The position numbers and the translations under genes were made by a program. Positions 1-12,198 of a stretch of 32,709 bases of DNA are shown here, one piece after another (position 1 is the stretch's first letter; each line of letters opens with the position of its first letter). The stretch is from Brachionus plicatilis. Lineage: Eukaryota; Rotifera; Eurotatoria; Ploima; Brachionidae. Location: positions 5,248,849 through 5,281,557 of the forward strand of contig QEOQ01000508.1 in the NCBI GenBank assembly GCA_010279815.1. The letters are read 5' to 3'. The notes beneath the pieces were generated by a model. That model saw only the letters and a list, made by a program, of their open reading frames with translations, was not told where the DNA came from and made no database searches.

Positions 1-403
1 ATTCCAAGCTCTGCAATTTATTGCAAGTATTTTTTGATGATGTGCATTTTACAGAAAATTGCAGAGTTTTTGCAGAGCTTGGAATTCTTTTGTACAAATC
101 TGTACAATATTGTACTCTTTACAGAACCATTTTTGCACAATTGGAAAAAAATTATAAAGTTTTAACTTTTTGTGCTGTAATTTTTTTGCTAAAATTTCAC
201 ATTACCGTAAAAAAGGTGCAACAAAGTATGCTGCACTATTTTACAGAATTTTTTCTAATATTTTTTGATAGCTGTAATTTTAATTTATTAAAAAATGAAG
301 AATTTTTGTTCAATTAGTTTTTGAAATTGCGGAAAAAAGTTCCAAAGCATTTAAATAAAAATCATTTGAAAAAATAAAGTTTACATAATAAAATTTAACT
401 TAC
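1..403 (-). other. Part of a flippase-gene intron
   Basis: This is the sequence after the last visible flippase exon, whose donor lies at 402-403. I see no exon here, and the next expected coding block (after the KGA motif) is absent, so the stretch is best read as intron running off the window edge. It holds an inverted repeat: the first 16 bases (attccaagctctgcaa) recur in reverse complement at about 70-85. Several short ACAGAA-type repeats follow, so an inserted element is likely. Confidence 0.6.
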
Positions 404-3400
404 CGCTCCTTTACAATAAAGTTTGATCGTGCCATCTTGATCTTTTAGAATAACACTCATTCGCTTACGATTGCTTGCAAATTAATAAATTAATTAATTA
501 TTTTTCTCTATTTAATAACTTATATTTACCTGTTAAATTCTAGAAGATTTAAAATCTGATATTCTCTCTCTTCTTCCAACTAAACAAAAATAGTTCAAAA
601 ATTTTATATACAATTAACTTTTAAAATTTAAATTTACAAATTTGACTTTAATTTTGTCAGGTGTTCTAGAATGAAATACAATGCCAAACCTTTGCAAAGC
701 TTTTACAAATGCGCTCTCATCTAATTCGAATCAAGTAAAATCAGTCAAAAAAAAATTTTCAAATTACCTGGAGAAGAGGCCTGATAGTCAAAAATTTCCG
801 GGCTTTCTTCACGTTTATCTGGAATTACGGTGTGACAGGTTGCCAACAAAGTCAGAAATTCGTCAATCTCTTTTTTAGTCTCCTAAAAAAAACAAGCAAA
901 GATAACTTTGGGTTCAATAAAGCTCAAAAAATGCTTACATGGGTACTTAAATTGTTGAGAAGTTCATAGCAATTGAATTCTTGTTCGTTTCCGGTTCCAT
1001 ATTGAATACCAGCAATGGAACATCTTTTAAATTCCATTTTGTTACACGTTAAAGTTCCAGTTTTGTCACTAAATACATATTTAACTTGTCCTAACTCTTC
1101 ATTCAGATTAGATGTGCGAGCTATGGCAGAAAATCCATTTTCTGAATCATACATTTCTTCATCCTTAATTAAATTGAAAAAAATCTAAAAAAAAATTAAA
1201 AAAATTATCTTCTTACCATGTTGATAAAACTGGCTTGCAAAAATTTCACCAATTCTAAAGTGACTTGCAGACTGATCGGAATGAGATTGTTATACAGAAT
1301 GAAAAATGTAAGAAATGAATAAAAAAAATTGTTTGCCGATTCATCTTTGATTTAAACAAATCCTAGTTAATTTAATAACAATAATTATTTTAAAAGTTTA
1401 CCACCAAATCCTAGATACCAATGTGATTTTGAGTTGTGTGCCAGCCATATTTCTGAAGTAATTGCACTAAACAGGGATATAACAAACAAAATAATGAATA
1501 GAGCTATGATCTTCAAAAAAAATTATGGTTTTTTTTTAAGTTATAGTAAAATTAGCTTCTCACTTGTGGATTAGTTGATTTTTCCACTTGTGATCGTTTA
1601 AAAGGTGGTGATGTTGAGTTCTGAACAGAAATTGGATTCTATTAAGCTTTGTTTTATTTAAAATTTTACCTTCATTATTTTAGTCTCATGGCCAGTGTAT
1701 ATAACTATTCCATAGATCCATTTGGTGTTTTGAAGCAATGATCCTCTAAGTAAAATTTGATCAGGTCCAATTGGCAATTCACTGATAATTGTTAAAAAAA
1801 TATTTTAATTATGTTACATTACGAGAAAATTACGGCAAATTGTAGTTGGTGATCAAAATTAAATGATCAATAGTCTAAATTATAAGAACATTAATTTTAA
1901 TTATTTTTCCATGTGTGCGAGACATGTGTAAAATAAGCCTAAATAAGTTTTGTGCTCATCAGTACTAAAAAATTTTCTCTTTACAATCCATCTTACAAAA
2001 TAATCATTAAGTTACAATTTAATAGTAAAATACAATCTTTTCAGTTTTATAATTTTTTTGATAAAAAAATTACTCTAAAATATTTTTAAAATTTCCATAA
2101 CTATTTTAACAAAAAGATCAAAAGTAAAAAAAATATAGTTGAATTTTTGTTATCATCTTTAATAACATAAAACGCTGATAACAATTTAGTAATCAGGATT
2201 TAAACATAATCGGTATGGTACCAAATGATAACATATTAATCTATCACCTGATAACATTATCGACAAGACCCAAACATTTTTATTAAAAAAAAAATCAAAT
2301 AAATTTAATGCAGAAGTAATTTTTTAAATTTGCAAAACTCTGCAAAAATTTTTCGTAAAGAATTATTTATAAAACTTGGTTGACCATAATTTTCCTAACA
2401 TGAAAAAATGTCTCTTCATTACATTTTAAAAAACTTTTTAATAATAATTTTGATCATAATCATCAATATTTAATCCTAAACTTCAATTTGCCAAAATTAC
2501 AGTGTTTCATCCAAGAATTTGAGATTTCCAGAGAATTCATACAAATGTTGATTAGGCAATTCACATTCAATTTCAGCATTGAAACTTTTTAAATGATCAC
2601 TGTCTATCAAAAGACTAGTTTTACTAAGCCCCTAATTTATTTAAATAATTTTTTTGTAAACAAAATAAAATTTAATAGACTACTTGTCTAATTTTCAAAT
2701 TAGTTTCACCATCTAAATTAGAAGTTTGAATATAGCAAATTGAATTGGGCTCACTTAGAAAAAAAATTTTACACAATTGCTAGGTTTTTGGTTTGAAAAT
2801 TACCTGGAAGATAAGATCAAAAGATCAGCTGGAAATAGTTCACCAGCAGTTATCTTGACTATATCGCCCACACATATATCTTTCCATTTTACACTAGACC
2901 ATGATGACTCGATATAATTACTCGGACGAAAGACTAATTATTAATTTTAAAAAAAAAATTATTCCCTAAAAAAATCTAACTACTACCTCTTGTTTTTTTG
3001 TTGTTTAACATTTTGTCAGATTTTCTGCGTTTCTATTAGTAAAATTTGAATAAAAAAATGTTTTAATATATTCCTTAAATTACATAATCTTCCAAAATTT
3101 CTTTGACCGCTGAAACTCCGAGTATAAAGACTAGAGGGACAAGTGTTGTGTATCGCCCGGTCGGAGATACTCCTGGTATTTGCTATTTTTTTTCAAATAA
3201 AGAAAATTAAAAAAAAAAATAGAAGATTTAAAGTGTTACTTGTAGAATGACAATGATCAGAAAGAAAACATTTGAGTACTTCTGGAATTGTTCGAATAAA
3301 AAAATAGGCAGAAAAGTTAAAAAATTATATTTGCTGGTGCTAAAAAATAAAAATTAATGGCATTGATTTGAAAAGTTTTCTAAAGGACTTAAATACCTGA

Positions 3401-3596
3401 TTGAGTTGGAACAGTATTTAACAGTTTGAATTGGTTTACTCACTCTGATTAATCTAACATTGTCATGGTTGTTTTGATTATTGGAAGAATCTGGTGGTGG
3501 GCTGGTCGTCTGATTTGGTTGGGAATCCATTGTCACAGAAGAGAGTACTGTTTCCCCTAAATTAATTATATTTTCTTGGTTACTATCGTTTTTCAT
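404..3596 (-). CDS. ATP8A: ATP8A-type phospholipid flippase (P4-ATPase), 5' half
   Basis: Sixteen exons join in phase to give 581 residues: 3397-3596, 3240-3339, 3084-3182, 2987-3032, 2804-2933, 2684-2753, 2501-2631, 1670-1781, 1564-1638, 1402-1510, 1217-1344, 939-1163, 768-882, 638-720, 530-579, 404-473. Visible landmarks are TM1 and TM2 around residues 85-130, the actuator DGET motif at 206-209, TM3 at about 322-343, the TM4 PISL motif (Pro380), the phosphorylation motif DKTGT with Asp433, and the nucleotide-domain KGA at the window edge. The family moves phosphatidylserine or phosphatidylethanolamine to the cytosolic leaflet, usually with a CDC50 partner. The long matches around [16 protein letters not shown] and [15 protein letters not shown] point to the ATP8A class rather than ATP9, ATP10 or ATP11. 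The first ATG opens a Ser/Asn-rich cytosolic tail of about 50 residues. The C-terminal half, about as long again, lies outside. Introns are about 50 nt except 1782-2500. Confidence 0.95.
1782..2500 (-). other. Long intron in the flippase gene
   Basis: This 719-nt intron is more than ten times longer than most of its neighbours in the gene. Donor (after DET) and acceptor (before ELPIGPDQ) are both good GT-AG sites and the reading frame is kept. The interior is AT-rich, with several GATAACA-like words near 2150-2260. I recognise no element in it. Confidence 0.7.
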
Positions 3597-6310
3597 TTTG
3601 AATTTCTAAGCATCTTTATTATTAAAAAAAAATAATTTATCATTAATCACAGACTTATATAAATTTTAAACAAATAATTTAAAGGTGATGCTAAAACAAC
3701 AAAAGTAACAAAGAGAAAAAATTGAAAATTTTGGAGCCAACTGAGACAGCCCGGTAAATGATTGAGTTTTTTATCTTTAAGCTTGAATAATTTCAAATCT
3801 TGTGATTTGATTTTTCTTGAAAAATGTGATGCTAACGATATGTTTTTGCTATAAAAAAATGATAAATTAAAGAAAATTTGGTATAATTTAAATTTAAATT
3901 ATGCTAAATTTTGCAAGAAGTAAATAATGTTATATATCTATATGCATAGTAGTTGGTTCTAGAGCTCAAAGAGTGGTAAAAATTTATTTACAAAATATAT
4001 TTTGATTTAAAAAGATTAATATTTCGAAAGGTTCTTAAAAACCGGTTTTGATTTTTTTCAAATAAATTTCAATTAAATAATTTTGGTATTTAAAGACTTG
4101 TGAACTTTGCTTAAAAATTCATAATAATCAATTACCTTTTTTTAAATTAAACTAACAGAAAAACTTGGTCTCTGTATTTAAAGAATATTATATTTTTTAA
4201 GAGAATTTCTGTAAATCTTAATTTTTGAATATTTTAGATTAATCAATTAAATTTTTTTTTTTTAAATTAAACAAAATTTTTGATCAAAATACATTGTTGC
4301 AATTTGATCAAAACATTTTAAATGCGCAATTAAGTTTGAATGCATTTTTTACAGATACAATCCTTTTTAAAAATAAATCTTTGAAATGCTATAAAAATTA
4401 AAAAATTTACCATAAAATTTAATTACTCATTTAAAAATGTTCTGATCAAATTTGAAAAATAAAATTTGATCAAAAATTTTACTTTTTCGCAATTTTCGAT
4501 CATTCATTAATTGAAAATAAACTGTTTCTAAAATTTTAAATTTATCTTTAATTATCAAATTGCTTTTTATCATAAAAATGGTTTTTTTATTTATTTATTT
4601 AGCTATTCCAAAAAAGTTTTTAAATAAAAATTTAATTATTTTAAGTTATTTTTAATTAATTAAAGTTTTGACTGTTTTTGTTGTTCTTGTAAATTGATCA
4701 TATTATTTAACTTTTAGATTAAAAAAAATAACCAGAAAAAAAAGTTATTTTCGATTACTTTAATTTAATTTCTATTAAATGAAAAGAACATGAATTTAAG
4801 AAAAAAGTTTATAGAAAATATTTTATTTGCACATTTAAGCGTATAACATTAAAATCAGCAAAATAAGTAATTTTTGATCAGTGATCTGTGACATTAAAAC
4901 ATAAATTTAATCGAATTTAAAGAATACAATTATAAATCAGAAGTCGATCGTTTAAATTTTTTAAAAAAAATCAAAAGTTAAGTTTGATTTGATTTATAAA
5001 AATAAAAGCTTTTCCGTTTTTTTTTTAATTTAAAAATCAGACTGATTTTAATTTAAACTTAATGTAATGCAATCTAGCTAGAATTTAGTAGTTAATGTTT
5101 GCTTTCAAAGGTTGATGACTTTAATAAATAATTTTAAATATTGCCAGGACGGCACTTATGTACTTTAGACAAACTTGTCATCATCTCATTATATGAAAAT
5201 GGTACAAAATTATTTGCTGTAAAAAATATGAATATTTTTGGCAATGAAATAAATTTATCTAATGTTCCAAGCAAAAAATCGCTATGAAGATTAATACCTT
5301 AATAGACATTACTTTTTCTACAATAGAATGATTCTATAAAAGAAAAATTTCTGAGAATAATTTTTTTTTTTTAAATAATGATGTATCAATGATGAGAGGA
5401 AAACTGAAGTTCACGATCAAATATAAATTTCAAATCAATAGTTTTTGATTTAAATAAAGAGGTATTTAAAAATAAATGACTAAACTTTTTTAAAAATCAT
5501 TTTTTTAATCTTTTATTAAATAGAAAATTATATGAATTTTTAACTAAAGTAAAAAATAAAATCTAAATCAATAATTTGAAATTTTGCAATACAAAATTTA
5601 CTTTTGTTTCGCCGTAATATATTTTAATAAATATTAAAATATTATTTTAAGCTTGGATACCTTAATGTAGATTTTAGATTTATCTTTAAAGTTTTCAAAT
5701 AAAGTTTTTAGAAGAACCACTAAAAATAAATTAAAAAAAAGATTTTTTTTTAATTAAATTAAATAAGATCTTATGTTTAATTTAACAAAAATTTTAAAGC
5801 TAATTTCATCATTTTTTTAAAGATTTTAATCAATTAATTTTTGATTATTTGATCATGATCATGAACTTCGAGTTGCCACAATGAGAATGTTATTAAGTTA
5901 CAATTCTTTTGGTACTTTTAATAAATTTTTAATTATTATACTTGTAGTCATTGTAGTCCTTGTCCAAATAAAAATAAAAAGTAGTATCTAAGACTTAAGT
6001 ACTAAAAGGAAGAGGGTAAAAAACAAAAAAAGTTCTAATCGGATTGCAATATTAAAATGCACTGATTGTCTTTACCTCAAGAATTAATTGAACTTTTTTG
6101 GCATATTAATTTTTAAGTCTGTCATTGATACTAAGTCAAATTTAAAAAAAAATTTTCGAGGATTTTACTTAAAACAATTTTGAAATTTAAAAAAATTTTA
6201 TAACTCAAAAATTTTTATTTAGATTAAATTGAGATAAAATACGAGATTATACACATTGTTAAATGTATTTGGGCCGTAATTTGTCGTGAAAAAAGACATA
6301 ACAAATTTAA
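3597..6310. other. Intergenic, no gene seen
   Basis: Very AT-rich sequence between the flippase start codon and the next gene on the same strand. I see no open frame with recognisable protein similarity and no structured repeat longer than simple A/T runs. The part next to 3596 must contain the flippase promoter and 5' UTR, but no specific element can be assigned. Confidence 0.5.
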
Positions 6311-6826
6311 TTATAATAAGCCAGCTGGTTGTGAGTTTTCTTCTCTTTTTCTTGCCTGAATCTTCAGTTGAGATATTTTGTAGTTGAAAGTTGAACTCGA
6401 TTCAGATTCTGTACTAAAAGAGCCTGAGTTTTTCGGCTTTTCTTTAATTGAGAGTTCATTGCTAAATTTTAAATTGAAATCCACTTGAGAGTCTTTGAAT
6501 TGGCCCCAAAATCCGTCGTAATCAGATTTTCCGGCTTTTGTCGACTGATTTCGATCCGCTTTTTTGTCCCTAATATAACCCCAGTACCCTTTTGTGTTGG
6601 TTTCATAATCATCTAGATTATTTGAGTCAATGCTGTAGTGGAAATCGTACCGATCTGAATATGTGTCGTGAATAAATGAATAATTTCGCGTCAAAGCATT
6701 CAATGCAGTTGTTCGGTCTTGAATTGTAGAATTCGATGCTTTCTAAAAAAAAATTGTCAAATATGTTCTGAGCTGAGTGGGATATTGTGTAAGGTTTACT
6801 TGTAATATTGAGGTTATATGAAGCAT
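6311..6826 (-). CDS. Unrecognised protein with a duplicated GYWG/GFWG motif
   Basis: Not recognised. The main exon is 6311-6742 with a good acceptor and the stop TAA. A small upstream exon 6800-6826, starting at an ATG and ending in a GTAAAC donor, joins it in phase to give 152 residues. That first exon is a guess, and further upstream exons are possible. The protein is hydrophilic and rich in Asp, Asn, Ser and Lys, with no signal peptide or membrane segment. It has two related blocks about 27 residues apart, KGYWGYIRDKKAD and DGFWGQFKDSQVD, then a Ser-rich stretch and a basic tail (KIQARKREE). The shared G-(Y/F)-W-G core suggests a short repeated binding motif. Codon use and the clean splice site argue for a real gene, but the function is unknown. 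Confidence 0.5.
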
Positions 6827-7765
6827 TTGAGAATTTTGGCAAAATGTTTTAAAGCATCTAGTTCTCGAAAATCTATCGAATTTTTATATGTCAAAAAAAA
6901 AAGAAAATAATATTTACATGAAATTAAATGCACACTCTTTATTATATACTGAAAGCAAGCAAATTTAGACTTTGAACCAAAATTTGAATTTTCTAATGCG
7001 TTCAAAACCTTACAATATTAATAATTTTCTCTTTTTTGCCTTATTATTTCTTATAAATTATTTTCGAGTTTATGCTTTGTGAAATGTTTCAAAGCAATTA
7101 CAAATTTGTGACCAAGTTTAGCCCCTTTGAATTGAGAAATTATTAACTTTGATTTTAATTATTATAAATTTATTTTAGAATATTATTCGTTGCTGATTAA
7201 AGCTAAACGAGTGTATAAGCCTCTCATGGAAATAGAAAAAAAATTTAATATTCCCAAAATAGCATAAAGAAATTATTTTTATATTTTGAAAATGAGTTTT
7301 CTATCATGAAATGTTCTTGAACTCAAAAAACTTTAAAAAATTGATCATATTTTTCGGTCTTCTTTTACTTCGAAAAAAATTTTTTTTAATTTGAATTTAT
7401 AAAAGCACTACATTTTGATCCACAGAGGCAAAAGCGTAATAATTAGCTAAAAATTAATAATTTTGACTTTGAATTAGGGAAAAAAAAACAATATTACTAA
7501 AAAGTGAAATAGTTCTTTTTTTCAAATTAAATATTTTGTCAGCTTTTTAGCTTAAACAAAAGGATGTCAAAATAAAATTTAAAAATATTGTTTTTACAAT
7601 AAGAATAACGAGTGTACTCAATTATGGGATATTAATTGTATTCAAAAACTGTTCCAGTTTGTTAAAGCTATCGGCTGTGACAGTTTATCCCACTTAATTT
7701 TTTTTTCAAAAGTACGAGCAAAGACTTAAAATTTTTTTTTTTAAAAAAATCCAAGTCCAGACTTT
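6827..7765. other. Intergenic, no gene seen
   Basis: AT-rich sequence upstream of the unrecognised gene. Some short open stretches on the minus strand (about 6860-7005) could be an extra 5' exon, but nothing supports one firmly. The segment 7650-7765 may be the diverged left end of the MITE that follows. Confidence 0.4.
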
Positions 7766-7995
7766 TTGCTAGATCAGGCTTCATATGAAAAAATTTATAT
7801 ACTCTTGGGTTGTTTAATGCAATAGATTTGCCATATATCAGAATTTTCTTGCAATTTTAGCATAATTATCTTCACAATTCTTCTTCGGTTTTCAAAATTT
7901 TAAGGCCTGAACTTGGACTTTTTTTTGAAAAAAAAATTGAACAAAAAGCCCGGACTTGTAATAGACTTGAGACTTTGGACTTTTAAACAACTCTG
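7766..7995 (+). mobile_element. MITE-like repeat, copy A
   Basis: A core of about 139 bp (7766-7904) matches 31767-31906 closely and in the same orientation. The right end reads CTTTTAAACAACTCTG, which is the inverted form of the left end of copy B (CAGAGTTGCTTAAAAG). Ends of this CAGAGTTG type are common in hAT elements. The inner flanks repeat the word AAGTCC/GGACTT several times on both strands, as subterminal repeats do. There is no coding capacity. The left end of this copy is not clear, and no target-site duplication could be found. Confidence 0.65.
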
Positions 7996-8511
7996 ATTAT
8001 TTAAAATTAAATTGTAAGTAAATTTAGAATTGAAAATTAAATTTTTTTTTATACTTTATTTTCAATTACTTTAAAAACAAACCAGTCTAAACAATTAAGT
8101 TTTTAACCTCCAAATTCATCATGACAGAATTTTAACATTTAAATAAAATAAATTTACAATTTTCAAAAAAAACCCAACTAGAAAAGATCATAAAAATAAA
8201 TAGAGAAATAAAAATAAATCTCAAAATATTGATATTTCATTTAATCATTAATATTTCCTGTGTTAATTAAACGATTTTCATGTTTCATGTTGTTTCATTA
8301 TCCAAGTTAAAAAAGCTCAATTTTTTAATTTTAAATTAATGAAAAAAAAATTTTATTTTTGTAACTTTTGAAAGACTTATATGAAAATTCACAATTCCAA
8401 AGACTATATGGAAACTATTTTTAAATTTTATTAATTAAGGGGTTTATTTTTAGCAAAAAAATTTCCAATTGAAAATTTTCGGATATTCAAATTTGGTTAC
8501 GTAAATTATTT
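7996..8511. other. Intergenic, nothing recognised
   Basis: AT-rich sequence between the MITE copy and the non-LTR retrotransposon tail. I see no open frame of interest and no repeat beyond A/T runs. Confidence 0.5.

Positions 8512-8545
<34 letters not shown>
8512..8545 (+). repeat. (TAG)n microsatellite
   Basis: Eleven uninterrupted TAG units. It sits exactly where the 3' tail of the minus-strand LINE fragment should end, so it is probably the element's own terminal repeat and not an independent microsatellite. Confidence 0.95.
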
Positions 8546-8546
<1 letters not shown>

Positions 8547-9222
8547 TGAACTGCTGTACAGCGAAAATGATCGTTAAACCAACGCCAATATGGCGCCTGG
8601 CCCATTAAGATCCTTAGCAGTCTTTGCTTTTATCCATCCCAAAAACTTCTCTGTCGATTATTGCCTTGAAACTATTGAGTGAAACAGCATTTACAGCTCT
8701 TGTTGACAAACCATTCCATTTGTCCACCACCCTATTAGTTAAGAAATTGAAACGATGAGGACCCTTCTTGTTCAGTTCTCTCACTAGTCTTTTTTCATGT
8801 CTTCTTAAATTACCAGCTGGTCCTGTTGTTATTTTTGCATTAATTCCATTTATTAAATTTATATTTTCCATACCTTTGACTAGTTTGTACATTTGGATTA
8901 AATCACCTCTTTTTCGCCTCTCTTCAAGGGTTGTCAAATTTAAAATCTTTAACCTTGATTCATATGGAATATTTTTTAGACAACTTTGAAGTTTAGTCGC
9001 TCTCCGTTGCACCTTTTCGGTTATCTGTATATCACCTTTAGTTGTAGGACTCCAGACGCTTACAGCATATTCAAGATATGGACGGACTAGTGCTGTATAG
9101 AGTAGCCTAAGCGAAGTAACACTTAAGTTTTTGAATGTGTGCTTGATCATACGTAAGTAAAGTTTCTCTGTTTGCTTTTGCAGATGCTGCTGAGCATTGT
9201 TTTTTCCATTTATTGTTTTCTG
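8512..9222 (-). mobile_element. Non-LTR retrotransposon 3' end, copy 1 (5'-truncated)
   Basis: The open frame 8614-9150 (178 residues from its ATG; the frame stays open to about 9222) is the C-terminal part of a LINE reverse transcriptase. It holds the block LYTALVRPYLEYAVSVWSP, then EKVQRRATKL, LTTLEERRKRGDLIQMYK and a FLTNRVVDKWNGL-type tail. Upstream, at about 9160-9205, the expected segment (KWKKQCSAASAKANR) is in another frame, so there is a frameshift. After the stop comes a short 3' UTR and a (CTA)n microsatellite, read on the minus strand. CR1/L2-like elements often end in microsatellites instead of poly(A). The catalytic RT motifs and the endonuclease are missing, as in ordinary 5'-truncated insertions. 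Confidence 0.88.
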
Positions 9223-9711
9223 TGAGAATTTTTATAAATTTTTTTGGGAATTGCCAAAAAATTAACTCAGAGTTTGTTTACTTACTTTTAATTTTTTTTT
9301 GACTCTTTTACAAGACATGAGTAAAAAAATATAGCAAAAATATTAAATTCTTGTGGTATTTTTTATAAATTTATTAAGCAAAGAGTCATGAAAATAATAG
9401 GAATAATAGCAAAAAATCGATAAACTCTTTGAATGGAAATCTGCTGTTAAATTGACAATATTGTAATATAGTAACTTTACTTAGGACCACAAAATATTCT
9501 ATTTATTTAAAACATTTGAAATACTTTTTGACAATTTTTGATGAAGCTTCTATGTAGTTATTAAAATTTCAAGTTATTTAATTTATAAACTAAGAAATGA
9601 TAATAAAAATAGTTGAAAAAACTCATCTGCTATTTAAAATTTTATTTTTTACAATAAATAAATTTTTTTTATAATTTATAAAATTTTCTAATTTCCAACA
9701 AGATATTGAAG
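9223..9711. other. Intergenic, no gene seen
   Basis: AT-rich spacer between the LINE fragment and the 3' end of the AMFR gene. It should include the AMFR 3' UTR and cleavage signals on the minus strand. No specific element can be picked with confidence. Confidence 0.5.
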
Positions 9712-11987
9712 TTAATTATTGACGCTTTTCCTGTATTTTTTTTCCGCTTCTGTAGCATTCTGCTTTTCCAAAAATCTCCTTTTAATCGGGAAAAAAAATT
9801 AGTAAAAGTTAAAAAAATTTAAATTCTCACTTTTTTGAGTTAAGCAAAAGCTCTCTTTTTTTGGCGTCAATTGAAAACAAATTTCTTGTTATCGGATTAG
9901 ATGAAGTTGATGATAAATCAGAATTTTGATCAACATTTGATTCAAAACTAAATATAAAATTGAGTTTAATTGTTAAAAATTAAAAAAAAAAACAAAAAAT
10001 ACTTGATTAATCTTTGATATCTTTGTCGAATAAAATTTGTAGATTCTTCGTCATCATTTTGATTACTACCATTACTGCGATCATCTTCACTGGAATCGCT
10101 AACATCTTGCACAACATTGGTTTCCTGGACCAAATTTACTCTATTTTCTAAAATGTTTTCGATTGTCAATTCAACAGAATTTGTTTGCCGCAAATCATTT
10201 TGTATTTGTTCAATCGGTGTGTTGGGAAACATCTGAAAAACTTGATTAGTCATTTCATTGAGCCTTTCCGAGTCAATGGTTTGGTTGCGCATAAAATTTG
10301 AAAAAAGATCATTTTGGCTGATCACTTGAAGGGAAAAATTTGGCAACCATCTGAAATACCTTGAGCCATTAAATTGAAAAAGATTTCTAGACCTTGCTTG
10401 GCGAGTTGTAGTTCGCGCACCATTCTGGCCGTCAGTCTGTACTGGATCCTTGTTTTCTTGCAGGGATTTTCGGCATGTGGGACAGGACGTATCTTGTTCC
10501 AGCCAGGAACGCAAACAATTACTTAAAAAATACTTTCTAAAAGCATTTTATTTGAAAAAAAATCTTACTGATGAAACATGTGAGAACATGGTAAACGTCT
10601 TGCTCGTTCCATTATCTCCCAGCAAACAGCGCATGTATTGTCATTTAAATTCAACTCTTCTTGAGTAGCCCAAGGTATTTTTTTCTCCATTTTATCCAAA
10701 ATTTTCAAGTAGTTTGAGTGTCTTTTCATTCTTTTTTGAAGATCGATCACCAATCGTTTTATTTCCATGCAAATTACCAAACTTGCCATGCTTAGGTAAA
10801 AGTTACCATAAATCTTTGAAGTCAAATAGATTTTTTGCATCAATGGGCATTCAAGTCTTACCAGCATATGCAAATAGTTCAATAAGTCAGCACTTATTAC
10901 AAACAGTTCAAAAACAAAATCGAGATAGTACTGAATTGTTCCCTTGTGATTAAGTTGTACAAGATTGTAAATATCTACAATATGGATTGAATATCTATTA
11001 TTCCAAATTAAATGAGCAAATATTTACTATACTAAAAAATTACTTGGATATAACATAAAGAGATCGCAAAGCTAAAACAAAAGCCTGAAAAAAAAATTTT
11101 TTTAAAACAATTTAAAAAAAAATTAATTTTTTTTTACTTCAGAGAATAAAAATAATCTTTGGCCTGATGGTAAATCGGCTAATTTATAATGAAAAAAGGA
11201 CGCATACAGCAAATAGATACAAGTGATGTTGATAAATACAAGAAGAGAAATTAATTTAACGTGATTTTTTAGCGGAGTAGCAGCTGAAAAAGACAGCTAA
11301 AACATAAAAAAAAATTTTTAAAAAATTTTAAAAATTTTCTCTCAGCAATTGATTACATATTCAAATCGATCTTTGCAAATTTGGCAATGGATTGATAAAA
11401 ATCCAATAATTGAGAACCATGTGCACCATATTACCACTTGATAGATGTTATCCAAATTGAGGACACCGAAAATGAAAATAAACTTGAGAAACATGAAATT
11501 CCAAAATTGATCTTTGATCCTCTTGAAGAAAAATTGCGTCAAAAATAATCAAAAAGCAAATAATTTCATGTAAAGAAGACTTACTTGTCGTTCCAGGGCT
11601 CTGAGCTTTCCAAAGAATATGTTTTGCAAAATTTTTCCAATAATTATAAGAACGCAATAGCAAAAATTGATCAAAACCTAAAATGGAGTTTTTCTTATTT
11701 TATTAAGTTTTAAAAGAACTTGCCAAATTTACCCAAACACACCATGGTTCATTCATTATTTCATTGTAGCCAAGCTCATAAAAACTTAGTTTGGACTTAT
11801 TTTTGACAAAATCTTTTTCCTCTAATTTTTCATTTTTTAGGTGTCCCTCATCTTCATTATCTTCCTTGCTTCTAATATCATGTATCAATTTATTCACATA
11901 GATAAAAACTATACACAACAAACTAAGGCTGAATAAGCAATAATGCTTTAAATTTGGTATTGGCAATTTTTTTAAAAATATAATCAT
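9712..11987 (-). CDS. AMFR: AMFR/gp78 ER-membrane E3 ubiquitin ligase
   Basis: Ten exons join in phase to give 597 residues: 11733-11987, 11585-11677, 11357-11521, 11138-11296, 11044-11084, 10862-10994, 10569-10813, 10003-10521, 9831-9947, 9712-9778. The family ubiquitinates misfolded proteins and sterol-pathway substrates at the ER (ERAD). The N-terminal part has several membrane segments, the first at about residues 16-31, and includes the conserved KDQFWNFMFLKFIFIFGVLN. A RING-H2 follows at about 343-380 (CAVC ... LPCSHMFHHNC ... CPTC) with all zinc ligands present. A CUE domain lies at about 449-490 (MFPNTPIEQIQNDL). The C-terminal basic helix at about 558-583 (KKRELLLNSKKRFLEKQ) resembles the G2BR segment that binds UBE2G2 in the vertebrate protein. 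Vertebrate gp78 is 643 residues, so this looks full length. The start ATG is followed by the typical short hydrophilic lead into TM1. Confidence 0.96.
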
Positions 11988-12198
11988 TGAGTAATTGAAT
12001 TTGATTTAATGAAATCTGCCTGGAATTTTAATTTTTTGTTGAATAAGACTTTTCGAATGGATGATCGGATAGTTCCGACTTATTTTTATGACAGAAATTT
12101 TAAAAATGAGAGCAATAATTTATGATAAATTATTAAATTTGAGAAGTTGTTTAACATTTAAAATGAATTACAAAGTTTTAAGAGATATTCATGTATTC

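Noticed and set aside
924..1154. Treating the minus-strand flippase exon as a separate small gene
   Set aside because: It is exon 12 of the 16-exon flippase and joins both neighbours in phase.
6627..6842. Minus-strand ORF beginning MPKFSNASYN
   Set aside because: It reads through the intron between the two exons of the unrecognised gene, in a different frame from the long downstream exon.
8512..8545. CRISPR-like or regulatory tandem array
   Set aside because: Uniform trinucleotide units without spacers, placed at a LINE 3' terminus.
8768..8989. Plus-strand ORF over the LINE fragment
   Set aside because: It is antisense to a clear reverse-transcriptase C-terminus.
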